Shown here: piece after piece, positions 1-12,860 of the stretch | Layout: the number at the start of each line of letters is the position of its first letter | Position numbering within the stretch: position 1 is the first letter of the stretch | Origin: Rhodococcus antarcticus | GTDB taxonomy: Bacteria; Actinomycetota; Actinomycetes; Mycobacteriales; Mycobacteriaceae | Assembly (NCBI RefSeq): GCF_026153295.1 | Contig: NZ_CP110615.1 | Coordinates: forward strand, 806,001 to 870,000 | DNA length: 64,000 nt | Direction: 5' to 3' | Notes under the pieces: model-generated | Seen by the model: only the letters and a program-made list of their open reading frames with translations | The model's database searches: none | Told to the model about the DNA's origin: nothing | Program-made: the position numbers and the translations under genes

Positions 1-1382
1 CGGGGGGCGCGTGCGCACACCGCACAGGCGGGCGACCGCCTTCAGCGGGATGTCGAGCCAGGTCGGTCGGTTGCGGGCCTCGTACACGGCCTCGTAGACG
101 GCCTTGTCCAGCTCGTAGGCGCGCAGCAGCACGAGCTGGTCGCGCGGGTCGGCGCCGGACTGCTCGGCGTACCCCGCGCAGAAGGCGTCCGTGTTGCGGG
201 CCGCCCACTCCTTCGCCCGGAACTCCAGCTGGTTGTTCGGGGCGGTGTCGTGCAGCTGCTGGTGGGCGGCGTAGTCGAAGGAGCGCAGCATGCCGGCGAC
301 GTCGCGCAGGGTGCTGTCGGCCTCGCGGCGCTCGGCCAGGGTCTTGGCGGGCTCGCCCTCGAAGTCGATGAGCAGCCACCCGGCCGGGGTCCGCAGCACC
401 TGTCCCAGGTGCAGGTCGCCGTGGATCCGCTGCACCTCGTCGTCCACGGCCACCTCGGCGGCGGCGGAGAGCAGCGCGTGGGCGGCCGGGGCCAGCTCGG
501 CCAGCTCGGGCACCACGGCGACGGCCGCGTCGAGCCGGGCGAGCATGGCGGGCACGGGGGAGGTGCCGGCGGCCCTCGGTGCGGAGCCGAGCGCGGTGGC
601 GAGCACCTGGTGCACCTCGGCCACCGACCGACCGAGTCGCTCGGCCTCCCCGGCGAAGTCGGTGCCGACCTCCTCGGCGTGCAGGTCCGCCTCCGACAGC
701 AGGTCCCGCACGCTGGTCAGGGCCATGGACCAGCCGTCAGCGGCGTTGGTCGCGAAGTCCTGCGCCATGGCCAGCGTGGTGGTCTCGCCGCCCAGCTCGC
801 CCTGCAGCCAGGCCCGGACGGGAGCGATGGAGCTGCAGCCCACCGCACTGAGGGCCCGGTGGAGCTCCAGGTCCGGGTTCACCCCGGGGGCGACCTGGCG
901 GAAGACCTTGAGCAGCAGGTGCTCCCCGAGCACGACGGAGGTGTTGGACTGCTCCGCCCCGAGCACGCGCCCGCCCATGCCCGGCTCGAGCACCACGCCG
1001 TCCTCGGTGCGGAACTGCAGGGCGCCGACGTCGTGCGCACCGGCGAGGGCGTCGGCGAGCACCCGGATGCACTCCGGGTCGCGCAGGGCGTCGTATGCGA
1101 CCAGGCCGTCGACGGGGCCCTCCAGCGCCCACGCCTCCAGGGCCACCGGCAGCTCGGCCCGCAGGCCCAGGGGGACCTGGTAGCCCGGGCGGGTGCCGTC
1201 GGCCAGCTCCACGGCCAGCAGCAGGTGCTCCGTGCGCGGGCCCCCGTCGGTGGTGGCGTCGGCGAGCACCTCGCGGTGGAGCACCTCGACCGCGGCGACG
1301 TCGTGACCCTTGTGGGCGAACCAGCGCTGGGCCGGGAGCCACGCCGCCAGCGCCTGCTCCAGGGTGGTCCCCCGCGGCCCCG

Positions 1383-1386
<4 letters not shown>
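1..1386 (-). CDS. mak: maltokinase, 3' end cut by window edge
   Basis: Phosphorylates maltose with ATP to maltose-1-phosphate, the donor used by GlgE. Read on the minus strand from a GTG at 1386 that overlaps the treS stop as GTGA. 462 codons are visible with no stop, against about 450 residues for the family, so only the last few residues can be missing. The kinase signatures are visible: [10 protein letters not shown] near residue 322 (catalytic Asp) and LIDFEGEP about 20 residues later (metal-binding Asp). The N-terminal [12 protein letters not shown] is typical of Mak/Pep2. Overlap with treS implies translational coupling; in relatives the next gene is often glgB, which would lie off the left edge. 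Confidence 0.93.
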
Positions 1387-3227
<1,841 letters not shown>

Positions 3228-3291
3228 GGGGGCCTTTCCAGGTGGGGCGGGGTGGAGCAGGTCGGGCGAACGTGCGGGCAGAGCGGGCGGG

Positions 3292-5292
<2,001 letters not shown>

Positions 5293-5426
5293 GGTCCACT
5301 GCTCCGTCCCGCCCCGTCCCGGGGGACGGCAGCTGGTCAGTCGTGCGTCGGTCGAGTGCGACCACCACCCTTCCGCAGACGCGCGCCCGTGGCCAATAGA
5401 GCGCGAACCGGCGCGGGCCTGCTGCT

Positions 5427-5448
5427 GTACCGGTCACTGGATCGGTAC
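5427..5448. promoter_or_regulatory. inverted repeat just upstream of glgP
   Basis: GTACCG and CGGTAC arms separated by 10 nt end 10 bp before the glgP GTG, in the glgE/glgP divergent gap. The position suits an operator or part of the glgP promoter. No regulator gene lies next to it, so its function is inferred from geometry only. Confidence 0.3.
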
Positions 5449-5458
5449 TGTTCCGCCG

Positions 5459-8023
5459 GTGAGAGCCCTCCGCCGCGTGACCGTCCGTGCCCACCTGCCC
5501 GAGCGCCTCGCCGCGCTGGGCCCGCTGTCGACGAACCTGCGCTGGAGCTGGCACCCCGCCACCCAGGACCTGTTCGCCGAGATCGACCCCGAACGCTGGC
5601 GCTCGCTGCGCCAGGACCCGGTCCGGCTGCTCGGCGACGTGCCCGCAGCGCGGTTGGACGTCCTGGCCGCCGACGAGGGCTTCACCGGGCGGCTCGACGC
5701 CCTGGCCGCGGACCTGCAGGACTACCTGGACGCGCCGCGCTGGTACCAGGACCAGGAGGGCCTGCCCACCGGGATCGGCTACTTCTCCATGGAGTTCGGC
5801 GTCACCGAGGTGCTGCCGAACTACTCCGGCGGGCTCGGCGTGCTGGCCGGGGACCACCTCAAGGCCGCCTCCGACCTGGGCGTCCCGCTGGTCGCCGTCG
5901 GGCTGCTGTACCGCTCCGGGTACTTCCGCCAGTCGCTGTCGGCGGACGGCTGGCAGCGCGAGCACTACCCGAGCCTGGACCCCCAGGGGCTGCCGCTGAC
6001 GCTGCTCACCGTCGCCGACGGTTCCCCGGTGGTGGTGCGCGTGGCCATGCCCGGGCACCGGGTGCTGCGAGCCCGGGTGTGGATCGCGCAGGTGGGACGG
6101 GTGCCCCTGCTGCTGCTGGACTCCGACATCGGGGAGAACGACGCCGAGCTGCGCGCCGTCACCGACCGGCTCTACGGCGGCGACCAGGACCACCGCATCA
6201 AGCAGGAGATCCTGGCCGGCATCGGCGGGGTGCGGGCGGTGCGGGCCTACTGCGAGACCCTGGGCCTCGACCAGCCCGCGGTGTTCCACACCAACGAGGG
6301 CCACGCCGGCTACCTCGGCCTGGAGCGGATCCGCGAGCTCCTGGGCTCCGGGCTGGACTTCGACGCGGCCCTGGCCGCCGTGCGCGCCGGCACGGTGTTC
6401 ACCACCCACACCCCGGTCCCCGCCGGGATCGACCGCTTCCCGGTGGAGCTGGTCCGGCACTACTTCGGCGGGGAGGGCACCGAGCTGGACGACGCCCTGC
6501 TGCCCGGACTTCCCCTGGACCGCGTGCTCGGCCTCGGGGCCGAGGCCGATCCGCACGTGTTCAACATGGCCCACATGGGTCTGCGCCTGGCCCAGCGCGC
6601 CAACGGCGTCTCCCAGCTGCACGGTGAGGTCAGCCGGGACATGTTCAGCGACCTGTGGCCGGGCTTCGACACCGCCGAGGTGCCCATCACCTCGGTGACC
6701 AACGGAGTGCACTCACCCACGTGGGCCTCGCGCGAGTGGACCGAGCTCGCCCGGCGCACCGTGGCGGGCGCCGAGCTCACCGAGACCGGGGTGTGCCAGG
6801 CGGTGGAGCACGTCTCCGCGGCCGACCTGTGGGCGCTGCGCACCACCCTGCGCGGCCAGCTGGTGGACGAGGTGCGCCGACGCGTGCGGGCGTCCTGGCT
6901 GGAGCGCGGGGCCACCGAGGCCGAGCTCGGCTGGACCGCCGGGGTGTTCGACCCGGACGTGCTCACCGTGGGCTTCGCCCGGCGCGTGCCCACCTACAAG
7001 CGGCTCACCCTGATGCTCCGCGACCCCGAGCGGCTGCGCGCCATGCTGCTGGACCCGGCGCGCCCGGTCCAGCTCGTCATCGCCGGCAAGAGCCACCCCG
7101 CCGACGACGGGGGCAAGGCGCTCATCCAGCAGGTGGTGCGCTTCGCCGACACCCACGACGTGCGCCACCGCATCACCTTCCTGCCCGACTACGACATGTC
7201 GATGGCCCGCTACCTGTACTGGGGCTGCGACGTGTGGCTGAACAACCCGCTGCGCCCGCTGGAGGCCTGCGGCACGTCGGGGATGAAGTCCGCGCTCAAC
7301 GGCGGGCTGAACCTCTCCATCCGCGACGGCTGGTGGGACGAGATGTTCGACGGGGAGAACGGCTGGGCCATCCCGACCGCCGATGGCGTGACCGACGACG
7401 TGCGCCGCGACGACCTCGAGGCGACGGCCATGTACGAGCTGCTCGAGGGCTCGGTGCTGCCGCGGTTCTACGACCGCGACGCCGACGGGGTCCCGGCGCG
7501 CTGGGTGGAGATGGTCCGCCACACGCTGCAGACGCTGGGACCGAAGGTGCTGGCCAGCCGGATGGTGCAGGACTACGTGCTCGACCACTACCGGCCGGCC
7601 GGGGAGTCGGCGGCACGCGTGCGGGCCGAGGGCTTCGCCGGCGCGAAGGAGCTCGCGGGCTTCCGTGGCGAGGTCGTCGCGGCCTGGCCGCAGGTGCGCG
7701 TGGTCCGGGTGGACGCCTCCGGCGTGCCCGACATCCCGGAGATCGGGGCCCTGATGACGTTGCGGGCGGAGGTGCTGCTGGGCGGTCTCGGCGTGGGTGA
7801 CGTGGCGGTGCAGGCCGTGCTGGGTCGGGTGGACTCCGACGAGCAGCTGCACGACGTGCGCACCGTGCCGATGGCCCACGTGGGCAGCACGGACGGCCGG
7901 GAGCTGTTCGAGGTGGAGACCGCGCTGCCGCACTCCGGGGCGGCGGGGTACACGGTGCGGGTGCTGCCCGCGAACCCCCTGCTGGCCGGGGACGCCGAGC
8001 TGGGCCTGGTGGCGCTGGCCTGA
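5459..8023 (+). CDS. glgP: alpha-glucan phosphorylase GlgP
   Basis: Releases glucose-1-phosphate from alpha-1,4-glucan using pyridoxal phosphate. 854 residues from GTG 5459, close to the mycobacterial enzyme. The start was chosen because RVTVRAHLPERLAAL then LSTNLRWSWHP is the normal N terminus of this family, although the frame stays open far upstream. The PLP lysine is Lys610 in EACGTSGMKSALNGG, and YFSMEFGV and VFHTNEGHAG are further family blocks. Divergent from glgE and convergent with glgX, with only 16 bp between the two stops and no room for a terminator. Supplies the breakdown arm of the local alpha-glucan cycle. Confidence 0.95.
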   Translation: MRALRRVTVRAHLPERLAALGPLSTNLRWSWHPATQDLFAEIDPERWRSLRQDPVRLLGDVPAARLDVLAADEGFTGRLDALAADLQDYLDAPRWYQDQEGLPTGIGYFSMEFGVTEVLPNYSGGLGVLAGDHLKAASDLGVPLVAVGLLYRSGYFRQSLSADGWQREHYPSLDPQGLPLTLLTVADGSPVVVRVAMPGHRVLRARVWIAQVGRVPLLLLDSDIGENDAELRAVTDRLYGGDQDHRIKQEILAGIGGVRAVRAYCETLGLDQPAVFHTNEGHAGYLGLERIRELLGSGLDFDAALAAVRAGTVFTTHTPVPAGIDRFPVELVRHYFGGEGTELDDALLPGLPLDRVLGLGAEADPHVFNMAHMGLRLAQRANGVSQLHGEVSRDMFSDLWPGFDTAEVPITSVTNGVHSPTWASREWTELARRTVAGAELTETGVCQAVEHVSAADLWALRTTLRGQLVDEVRRRVRASWLERGATEAELGWTAGVFDPDVLTVGFARRVPTYKRLTLMLRDPERLRAMLLDPARPVQLVIAGKSHPADDGGKALIQQVVRFADTHDVRHRITFLPDYDMSMARYLYWGCDVWLNNPLRPLEACGTSGMKSALNGGLNLSIRDGWWDEMFDGENGWAIPTADGVTDDVRRDDLEATAMYELLEGSVLPRFYDRDADGVPARWVEMVRHTLQTLGPKVLASRMVQDYVLDHYRPAGESAARVRAEGFAGAKELAGFRGEVVAAWPQVRVVRVDASGVPDIPEIGALMTLRAEVLLGGLGVGDVAVQAVLGRVDSDEQLHDVRTVPMAHVGSTDGRELFEVETALPHSGAAGYTVRVLPANPLLAGDAELGLVALA

Positions 8024-8039
8024 GGGCGGGGGTGGCGGG

Positions 8040-10124
8040 TCAGAGCACGCGCAGCAGCCAGAAGGTGCACGCGGGCAGCTCGACCACGTCGCCCCCGCTG
8101 AAGCGCGCCGGCCCGTCCGGCTCGCCGGTGGGGGTGCCCGTGTCCAGCACGAGCTCCAGCTCGCCCACCGGGGGCAGGGTGAGCTCCGCCCCGGACCCGC
8201 TGTGCAGCACCAGCACCCAGCTCGAGTCGTCCAGCTGGTGCCCGGCGCGGTCCAGCGAGCGGACGTCGGAGCCGTCCACCCACACCTGGAGGGTCCGGGC
8301 GTCGTCGTCGTGCCAGGCGGCATCGGCGATCTCGGCGCCGTCCTCCCCGAACCACACCAGGTCGGGCTCGCCGCTCGGGGTGGCCCGTCCCTCGAAGAAC
8401 TCCGGCTGGCGCAGGGCGGGGCACGCCCGGCGCAGCGCCACCACCCGCCGGGTGAACCCGAGCAGCGCCGTGTCCGCGCCGGCCCAGTCCAGCGCCCACG
8501 CGCCGGGGTCGTCCGCCGGCGCGCAGTAGGCGTTGTTGTTGCCGCCCTGGGTGGTCCCGAGCTCGTCGCCGGCGAGCAGCATGGGGGTGCCCGTGGAGAG
8601 CAGCAGGGTGGCCAGCAGGGCCCGCACGTGCCGGGCCCGGGCCGCCTGCACCACCGGGTGGGCGCTCTCGCCCTCCACCCCGTGGTTCTCCGAGCGGTTC
8701 TCGCCGGTGCCGTCCCGGTTGTGCTCACCGTTCGCGTCGTTGTGCTTGTGGGCGTAGGAGACCAGGTCCCGCAGGGTGAACCCGTCGTGGGCGGTGACGA
8801 AGTTGACGCTGGCCCACGGCCGGCGCCCGCCCCCGGCGTACAGGTCCGAGGAGCCGGAGAGCCGCGACGCCAGCTCCCGCACCCCGGCCGAGCCCCGCCA
8901 GAAGTCGCGCACGGTGTCCCGGAAGTGGTCGTTCCACTCCGACCACACCAGGCCGAACCCGCCCACCTGGTACCCCGCCCCGGTGGCGTCCCACGGCTCG
9001 GCGACGAGCTTGCGCACCGAGAGCACCGGATCGGTCGCGATGGCGGTGAGCAGGACCGCCCTGGGGTCGAAGTCCCCGCCGCGCGGGCGCCCCAGCGCGC
9101 TCGCGAGGTCGAAGCGGAACCCGTCCACCCCCATCTCCACCGCCCAGTACCGCAGCGAGTCGAGCACCAGGCGGACCGCGTCCGGCGAGGCGGGGTCGAG
9201 GGTGTTGCCGCAGCCGGTGAGGTCCAGCAGGTGCCCGGAGCGCCCGTGCAGGTAGTAGCCCGGCGCGTCGAGGCCCCGCAGGCTCAGCGAGGGACCGTCC
9301 ACCCCGCCCTCGCAGGTGTGGTTGTGGACGACGTCGAGCACCACCTCGATGCCCGCCGCGTGCAGCGCTGCGACCATGGTGCGGAACTCCGCGACCTCCT
9401 CGCCCGGCACGCTCGCGTAGCCCGGGTGCGGGGCCAGGTAGGCCGCGGTGGAGTAGCCCCAGTGGTTGCGCATCCCGCGCGCCCGCACCGGCGGCTCGTC
9501 CAGGAACGCCTGCACCGGCAGGAGCTCCACCGTCGTCACCCCCAGCTCGACGAGGTGGGCCACGACCGCCGGGTGCGCCAGCCCCAGGTAGCTGCCGCGG
9601 AGCTCGTCGGGCACGTCCGGGTGCGCGGCGGTGAACGAGCCCACGTGCAGCTCGTAGAGCACCGTCTCCGCCCACGGCACGTCCGGCCGGGTCCCGGTGT
9701 CCGGTCCGCCCGGGGCCACGACGACCGAGAGCGGGACGTGGCCCAGCGAGTCGACCGGCGAGGGACCGTCGAAGGGGTGGCCGTGGTGGGCGAGCAGCGC
9801 GTCGGCGTCGCCCAGGGCGCCGGTGATCCGGCGGGCGTACGGGTCGAGCAGCAGCTTCTGGGGGTTGCAGCGCAGGCCGGCCTGCGGGTCCCACGGGCCG
9901 TGCACCCGGTAGCCGTACCGCTGGCCGGGGCCGACGTCGGCCACCACCCCGTGCCACACGCCGAAGGTCTGCTCGGTCAGCTCCACCCGTTGCTCGGTGC
10001 CGACCTCGTCCACCAGGCAGAGCTCGACCCGGTGGGCCACGCGGGACGCCACGGCGAAGCTGGTGCCGCCGGCCACGGGGTGGGCCCCGAGCGGGAAGGG
10101 GGAGCCCGGGCGCAGGAGCGGCAC
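8040..10124 (-). CDS. glgX: glycogen debranching enzyme GlgX/TreX (GH13_11)
   Basis: Cleaves alpha-1,6 branches of glycogen-like glucans. 694 residues from GTG 10124, chosen over GTG 10148 because AGGA sits 6 nt before it and the protein then begins close to the conserved PGSPFPLGAH. Catalytic residues: Asp339 in MGVDGFRFDLAS, Glu376 in LVAEPWDATG, and the third Asp in FVTAHDGFTLRDLV. NHWGYST and DVVHNHTCEG are further isoamylase/TreX blocks. Works with GlgP on branched alpha-glucan; convergent with glgP. Confidence 0.94.
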   Translation of the reverse strand: MPLLRPGSPFPLGAHPVAGGTSFAVASRVAHRVELCLVDEVGTEQRVELTEQTFGVWHGVVADVGPGQRYGYRVHGPWDPQAGLRCNPQKLLLDPYARRITGALGDADALLAHHGHPFDGPSPVDSLGHVPLSVVVAPGGPDTGTRPDVPWAETVLYELHVGSFTAAHPDVPDELRGSYLGLAHPAVVAHLVELGVTTVELLPVQAFLDEPPVRARGMRNHWGYSTAAYLAPHPGYASVPGEEVAEFRTMVAALHAAGIEVVLDVVHNHTCEGGVDGPSLSLRGLDAPGYYLHGRSGHLLDLTGCGNTLDPASPDAVRLVLDSLRYWAVEMGVDGFRFDLASALGRPRGGDFDPRAVLLTAIATDPVLSVRKLVAEPWDATGAGYQVGGFGLVWSEWNDHFRDTVRDFWRGSAGVRELASRLSGSSDLYAGGGRRPWASVNFVTAHDGFTLRDLVSYAHKHNDANGEHNRDGTGENRSENHGVEGESAHPVVQAARARHVRALLATLLLSTGTPMLLAGDELGTTQGGNNNAYCAPADDPGAWALDWAGADTALLGFTRRVVALRRACPALRQPEFFEGRATPSGEPDLVWFGEDGAEIADAAWHDDDARTLQVWVDGSDVRSLDRAGHQLDDSSWVLVLHSGSGAELTLPPVGELELVLDTGTPTGEPDGPARFSGGDVVELPACTFWLLRVL

Positions 10125-10192
10125 ACGGGCATCCTGCCAGCGACACACCCGTCCTGCCCGGGTCGCCTGGACGCGTGCGCCAGGATGGGGAC

Positions 10193-10990
10193 GTGGGAGA
10201 ACCGGATCCGGACCTGTTGGTGGACTTCGAGGGCGTCACGGTGCGCCGCGGGGGCGCGACGCTGCTCGGCCCGCTCGACTGGCGGGTGGAGCTCGACGAG
10301 CGCTGGGTCGTGCTGGGCCCGAACGGTGCGGGCAAGACCACGATGCTGCGGGTGGCCGCCGCCGAGCTGCACCCCAGCGCCGGAACCGCCCACCTGCTGG
10401 GCGAGCGGCTCGGCCGCACCGACGTCTTCGAGCTGCGGCCCCGGATCGGCACCTCCTCGGCGGCCCTGGGCCACCGGGTGCCCGACGCGGAGCTCGTCAG
10501 CGACCTGGTGGTCTCCGCCGGCTACGCCGTTCTCGGCCGGTGGCGGGAGGACTACGACGAGGTGGACACCTCCCGGGCGACGGAGATGCTCGCCTCCCTC
10601 GGCGCCGGGCACCTGGCCGGGCGCTCGTTCGGCACGCTGAGCGAGGGCGAGCGCAAGCGGGTCCTCATCGCCCGCGCGCTGATGACCGACCCGGAGCTGC
10701 TGCTGCTCGACGAGCCGGCGGCGGGCCTCGACCTCGGCGGGCGCGAGGACCTGGTCGAGCGGCTCTCGATGCTCGCCTGGGACGCCGACGCCCCCGCCAG
10801 CGTGCTGGTGACCCACCACGTGGAGGAGGTGCCACCGGGCTACACCCACGCGCTGCTGCTGCGCGAGGGGCGTGCCGTGACCCAGGGGCTGCTGGAGGAC
10901 GTGCTCACCGCGGAGGCCCTGAGCGCGACGTTCGGGACCCGGATCGTGCTCGACCGGGTGGGGGAGCGGTACTTCGCCCACCGGCCCTGA
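10193..10990 (+). CDS. ABC transporter ATP-binding protein without membrane partner
   Basis: A single nucleotide-binding domain of 265 residues. Walker A is GPNGAGKTT at about residues 42-50, the signature is LSEGERKRVLIARAL, Walker B is LLLLDEPAAGLD and the switch His is in LVTHHVEEV. Start GTG 10193 follows GGATGGGG; an in-frame GTG at 10175 is the alternative. No permease or binding protein lies nearby, so the substrate is unknown. Position before an EchA17-like gene matches Rv3041c of M. tuberculosis (recalled). It could be a soluble ABC ATPase that is not part of a transporter. Confidence 0.85.
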   Translation: MGEPDPDLLVDFEGVTVRRGGATLLGPLDWRVELDERWVVLGPNGAGKTTMLRVAAAELHPSAGTAHLLGERLGRTDVFELRPRIGTSSAALGHRVPDAELVSDLVVSAGYAVLGRWREDYDEVDTSRATEMLASLGAGHLAGRSFGTLSEGERKRVLIARALMTDPELLLLDEPAAGLDLGGREDLVERLSMLAWDADAPASVLVTHHVEEVPPGYTHALLLREGRAVTQGLLEDVLTAEALSATFGTRIVLDRVGERYFAHRP

Positions 10991-11022
10991 CGCCCGGCCG
11001 TGATGGGGCGCACACCCCGCGG

Positions 11023-11028
11023 TAGCGT
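11023..11028 (+). promoter_or_regulatory. -10 box of leaderless enoyl-CoA hydratase gene
   Basis: TAGCGT ends 6 nt before the ATG at 11035, the spacing expected if transcription starts at the start codon itself. There is no Shine-Dalgarno sequence. Confidence 0.5.
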
Positions 11029-11034
11029 CGTCCC

Positions 11035-11814
11035 ATGACTGAGTTCGTGACGCTCGAGGTGACCGAGGGCATCGGCACCATCCGGCTGGCCCGCCCCCCG
11101 ATGAACGCCATCAGCAACGCGCTGCACATGGAGCTGCGCTCGGCGGCCGAGGAGGCCGACCAGCGCGCCGACGTGCGTGCCGTCATCGTCTACGGCGGGG
11201 AGAAGGTGTTCGCCGCCGGCGCGGACATCAAGGAGATGGCGACCAAGACCTACGCCGACATGGCCGCGGACGGCGGGCAGCTCACCCGCTCGTTCTCCGC
11301 GGTGGCCCGCATCAGCAAGCCGACCGTGGCGGCCATCACCGGCTACGCCCTCGGCGGCGGGATGGAGCTCGCCCTGTGCTGCGACCGGCGCATCGTCGGC
11401 GACAACGTCAAGGTCGGGCAGCCCGAGCTCAAGCTCGGCATCATCCCCGGCGCCGGTGGCACCCAGCGCCTGGCGCGCCTGATCGGTCCCAGCAGGGCCA
11501 AGGACATCATCTTCACCGGCCGGTTCGTCGGCGCCGAGGAGGCGCTGCGCATCGGGATGGTCGACGAGGTGGTCGCCCCCGACGACGTGTACGAGGCCGC
11601 GAAGCGCTGGGCCGGGCAGTTCACCGGTGCCGCGGCCGGCGCCCTGGCCGCGGCGAAGGCCGCCATCGACGGCGGGCTGGACACCGACCTGGAGAACGGG
11701 CTGCGCCTGGAGGCCCACCTGTTCGCGGCCGGGTTCGCGACCGAGGACCAGACGATCGGCATGGAGTCGTTCATCGCCGACGGCCCCGGCAAGGCGCAGT
11801 TCACGGGCAAGTAG
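11035..11814 (+). CDS. enoyl-CoA hydratase/isomerase (crotonase) family, EchA17-like
   Basis: Crotonase-fold protein of 259 residues, probably hydrating 2-enoyl-CoA in beta-oxidation. The CoA/oxyanion block AAGADIKEM is near residue 61, GYALGGGMELALCCD near residue 103 supplies the second oxyanion position, and the acidic residue lies in QPELKLGIIPGAGGTQRL. The order ABC ATPase, echA, methyltransferase matches M. tuberculosis echA17 (recalled). Exact substrate cannot be read from the sequence. Confidence 0.88.
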   Translation: MTEFVTLEVTEGIGTIRLARPPMNAISNALHMELRSAAEEADQRADVRAVIVYGGEKVFAAGADIKEMATKTYADMAADGGQLTRSFSAVARISKPTVAAITGYALGGGMELALCCDRRIVGDNVKVGQPELKLGIIPGAGGTQRLARLIGPSRAKDIIFTGRFVGAEEALRIGMVDEVVAPDDVYEAAKRWAGQFTGAAAGALAAAKAAIDGGLDTDLENGLRLEAHLFAAGFATEDQTIGMESFIADGPGKAQFTGK

Positions 11815-11834
11815 GACGAGCGGCGGGGGGTGGA

Positions 11835-11850
11835 CCTACCGACGGGTAGG
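11835..11850. promoter_or_regulatory. palindrome CCTACC-N4-GGTAGG upstream of methyltransferase
   Basis: Six-base inverted arms around GACG, just upstream of the TAGGGT box (11858-11863) that lies 7 nt before the methyltransferase ATG. The core TACCGACGGGTA differs by one base from the core of the palindrome in the etfB promoter, suggesting a shared regulator. No binding evidence exists. Confidence 0.35.
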
Positions 11851-11870
11851 GCTCGCCTAGGGTGGCGCCC

Positions 11871-12860
11871 ATGACCGCCAGCCCCACCCCGGACCCCGCC
11901 GCCCCCAACCCGCACGCGTCGGCCGAGCAGGTCCAGGCCGCCTACTCCGACACCAAGCTCGCCCAGGTGCTCTACCACGACTGGGAAGCGGCGACCTACG
12001 ACGAGAAGTGGTCGATCAGCTACGACGAGCGCTGCAACAGCTACGCGCGCGGCCGCTTCGACGCCGTGGTCGGCGGGGACGCCGAGGTGCCCTACGGCCG
12101 GGCGCTCGAGCTGGGCTGCGGCACCGGGTTCTTCCTGCTCAACCTCATGCTGACCGGCGTCGCCACGACGGGCTCGGTCACCGACCTCTCGCCCGGCATG
12201 GTCGAGGTCGCCCTGCGCAACGCCGAGGGGCTGGGTCTCGACGTCGACGGCCGCGTCGCCGACGCCGAGACCATCCCCTACGAGGACGACTCCTTCGACC
12301 TCGTGGTCGGGCACGCCGTTCTGCACCACATCCCGGACGTCCAGAAAACCCTCGCCGAGGTGCTGCGGGTGCTCAGGCCCGGTGGGCGCTTCGTCTTCGC
12401 CGGGGAGCCCACCACCATCGGCGACCGCTACGCCCGCCTGCTCGGCCGCACCACGTGGGAGCTCACCACGCGGGCCACGAAGCTCCCCGCCCTGGCGTCG
12501 TGGCGTCGTCCGCAGGCCGAGCTCGACGAGTCCTCCCGCGCCGCGGCCCTGGAGGCCGTGGTGGACATCCACACGTTCGACCCCGAGGCGCTCGAGCGCA
12601 CGGCGCTCGCCGCCGGGGCGATCGACGTGCGCGCGGCCACCGAGGAGCTCGCGGCCGCGTTCCTGGGCTGGCCCGTGCGGACCTTCGAGGCGGCCGTGCC
12701 GGCGGGGAAGCTCGGCTTCGGCTGGGCCCGGTTCGCCTTCGGTGGCTGGAAGAAGCTGAGCCGCCTGGACGAGGCCGTGCTCTCGAAGGTGGTGCCGCGC
12801 AAGTTCTTCTACAACGTGATGATCACCGGGGTGAAGCCGCCCGCTCCCGTCAGCCTGTAG
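11871..12860 (+). CDS. class I SAM-dependent methyltransferase
   Basis: 329 residues. Motif I is ALELGCGTGFFLLNL near residue 80, followed by the post-I acidic DLSPGM and HAVLHHIPD, all typical of Rossmann methyltransferases; the C-terminal half is family-specific. ATG 11871 is preferred over GTG 11862 because TAGGGT ends 7 nt upstream. Counterpart of Rv3038c by position (recalled). The acceptor is unknown; the neighbouring glycan genes make a sugar or lipid acceptor possible. Confidence 0.82.
   Translation: MTASPTPDPAAPNPHASAEQVQAAYSDTKLAQVLYHDWEAATYDEKWSISYDERCNSYARGRFDAVVGGDAEVPYGRALELGCGTGFFLLNLMLTGVATTGSVTDLSPGMVEVALRNAEGLGLDVDGRVADAETIPYEDDSFDLVVGHAVLHHIPDVQKTLAEVLRVLRPGGRFVFAGEPTTIGDRYARLLGRTTWELTTRATKLPALASWRRPQAELDESSRAAALEAVVDIHTFDPEALERTALAAGAIDVRAATEELAAAFLGWPVRTFEAAVPAGKLGFGWARFAFGGWKKLSRLDEAVLSKVVPRKFFYNVMITGVKPPAPVSL

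Noticed and set aside
11862-11870. GTG 11862 as start of the methyltransferase
   Set aside because: It leaves only 1 bp after the -10 box at 11858-11863 and has no ribosome-binding site; ATG 11871 has the correct leaderless spacing.
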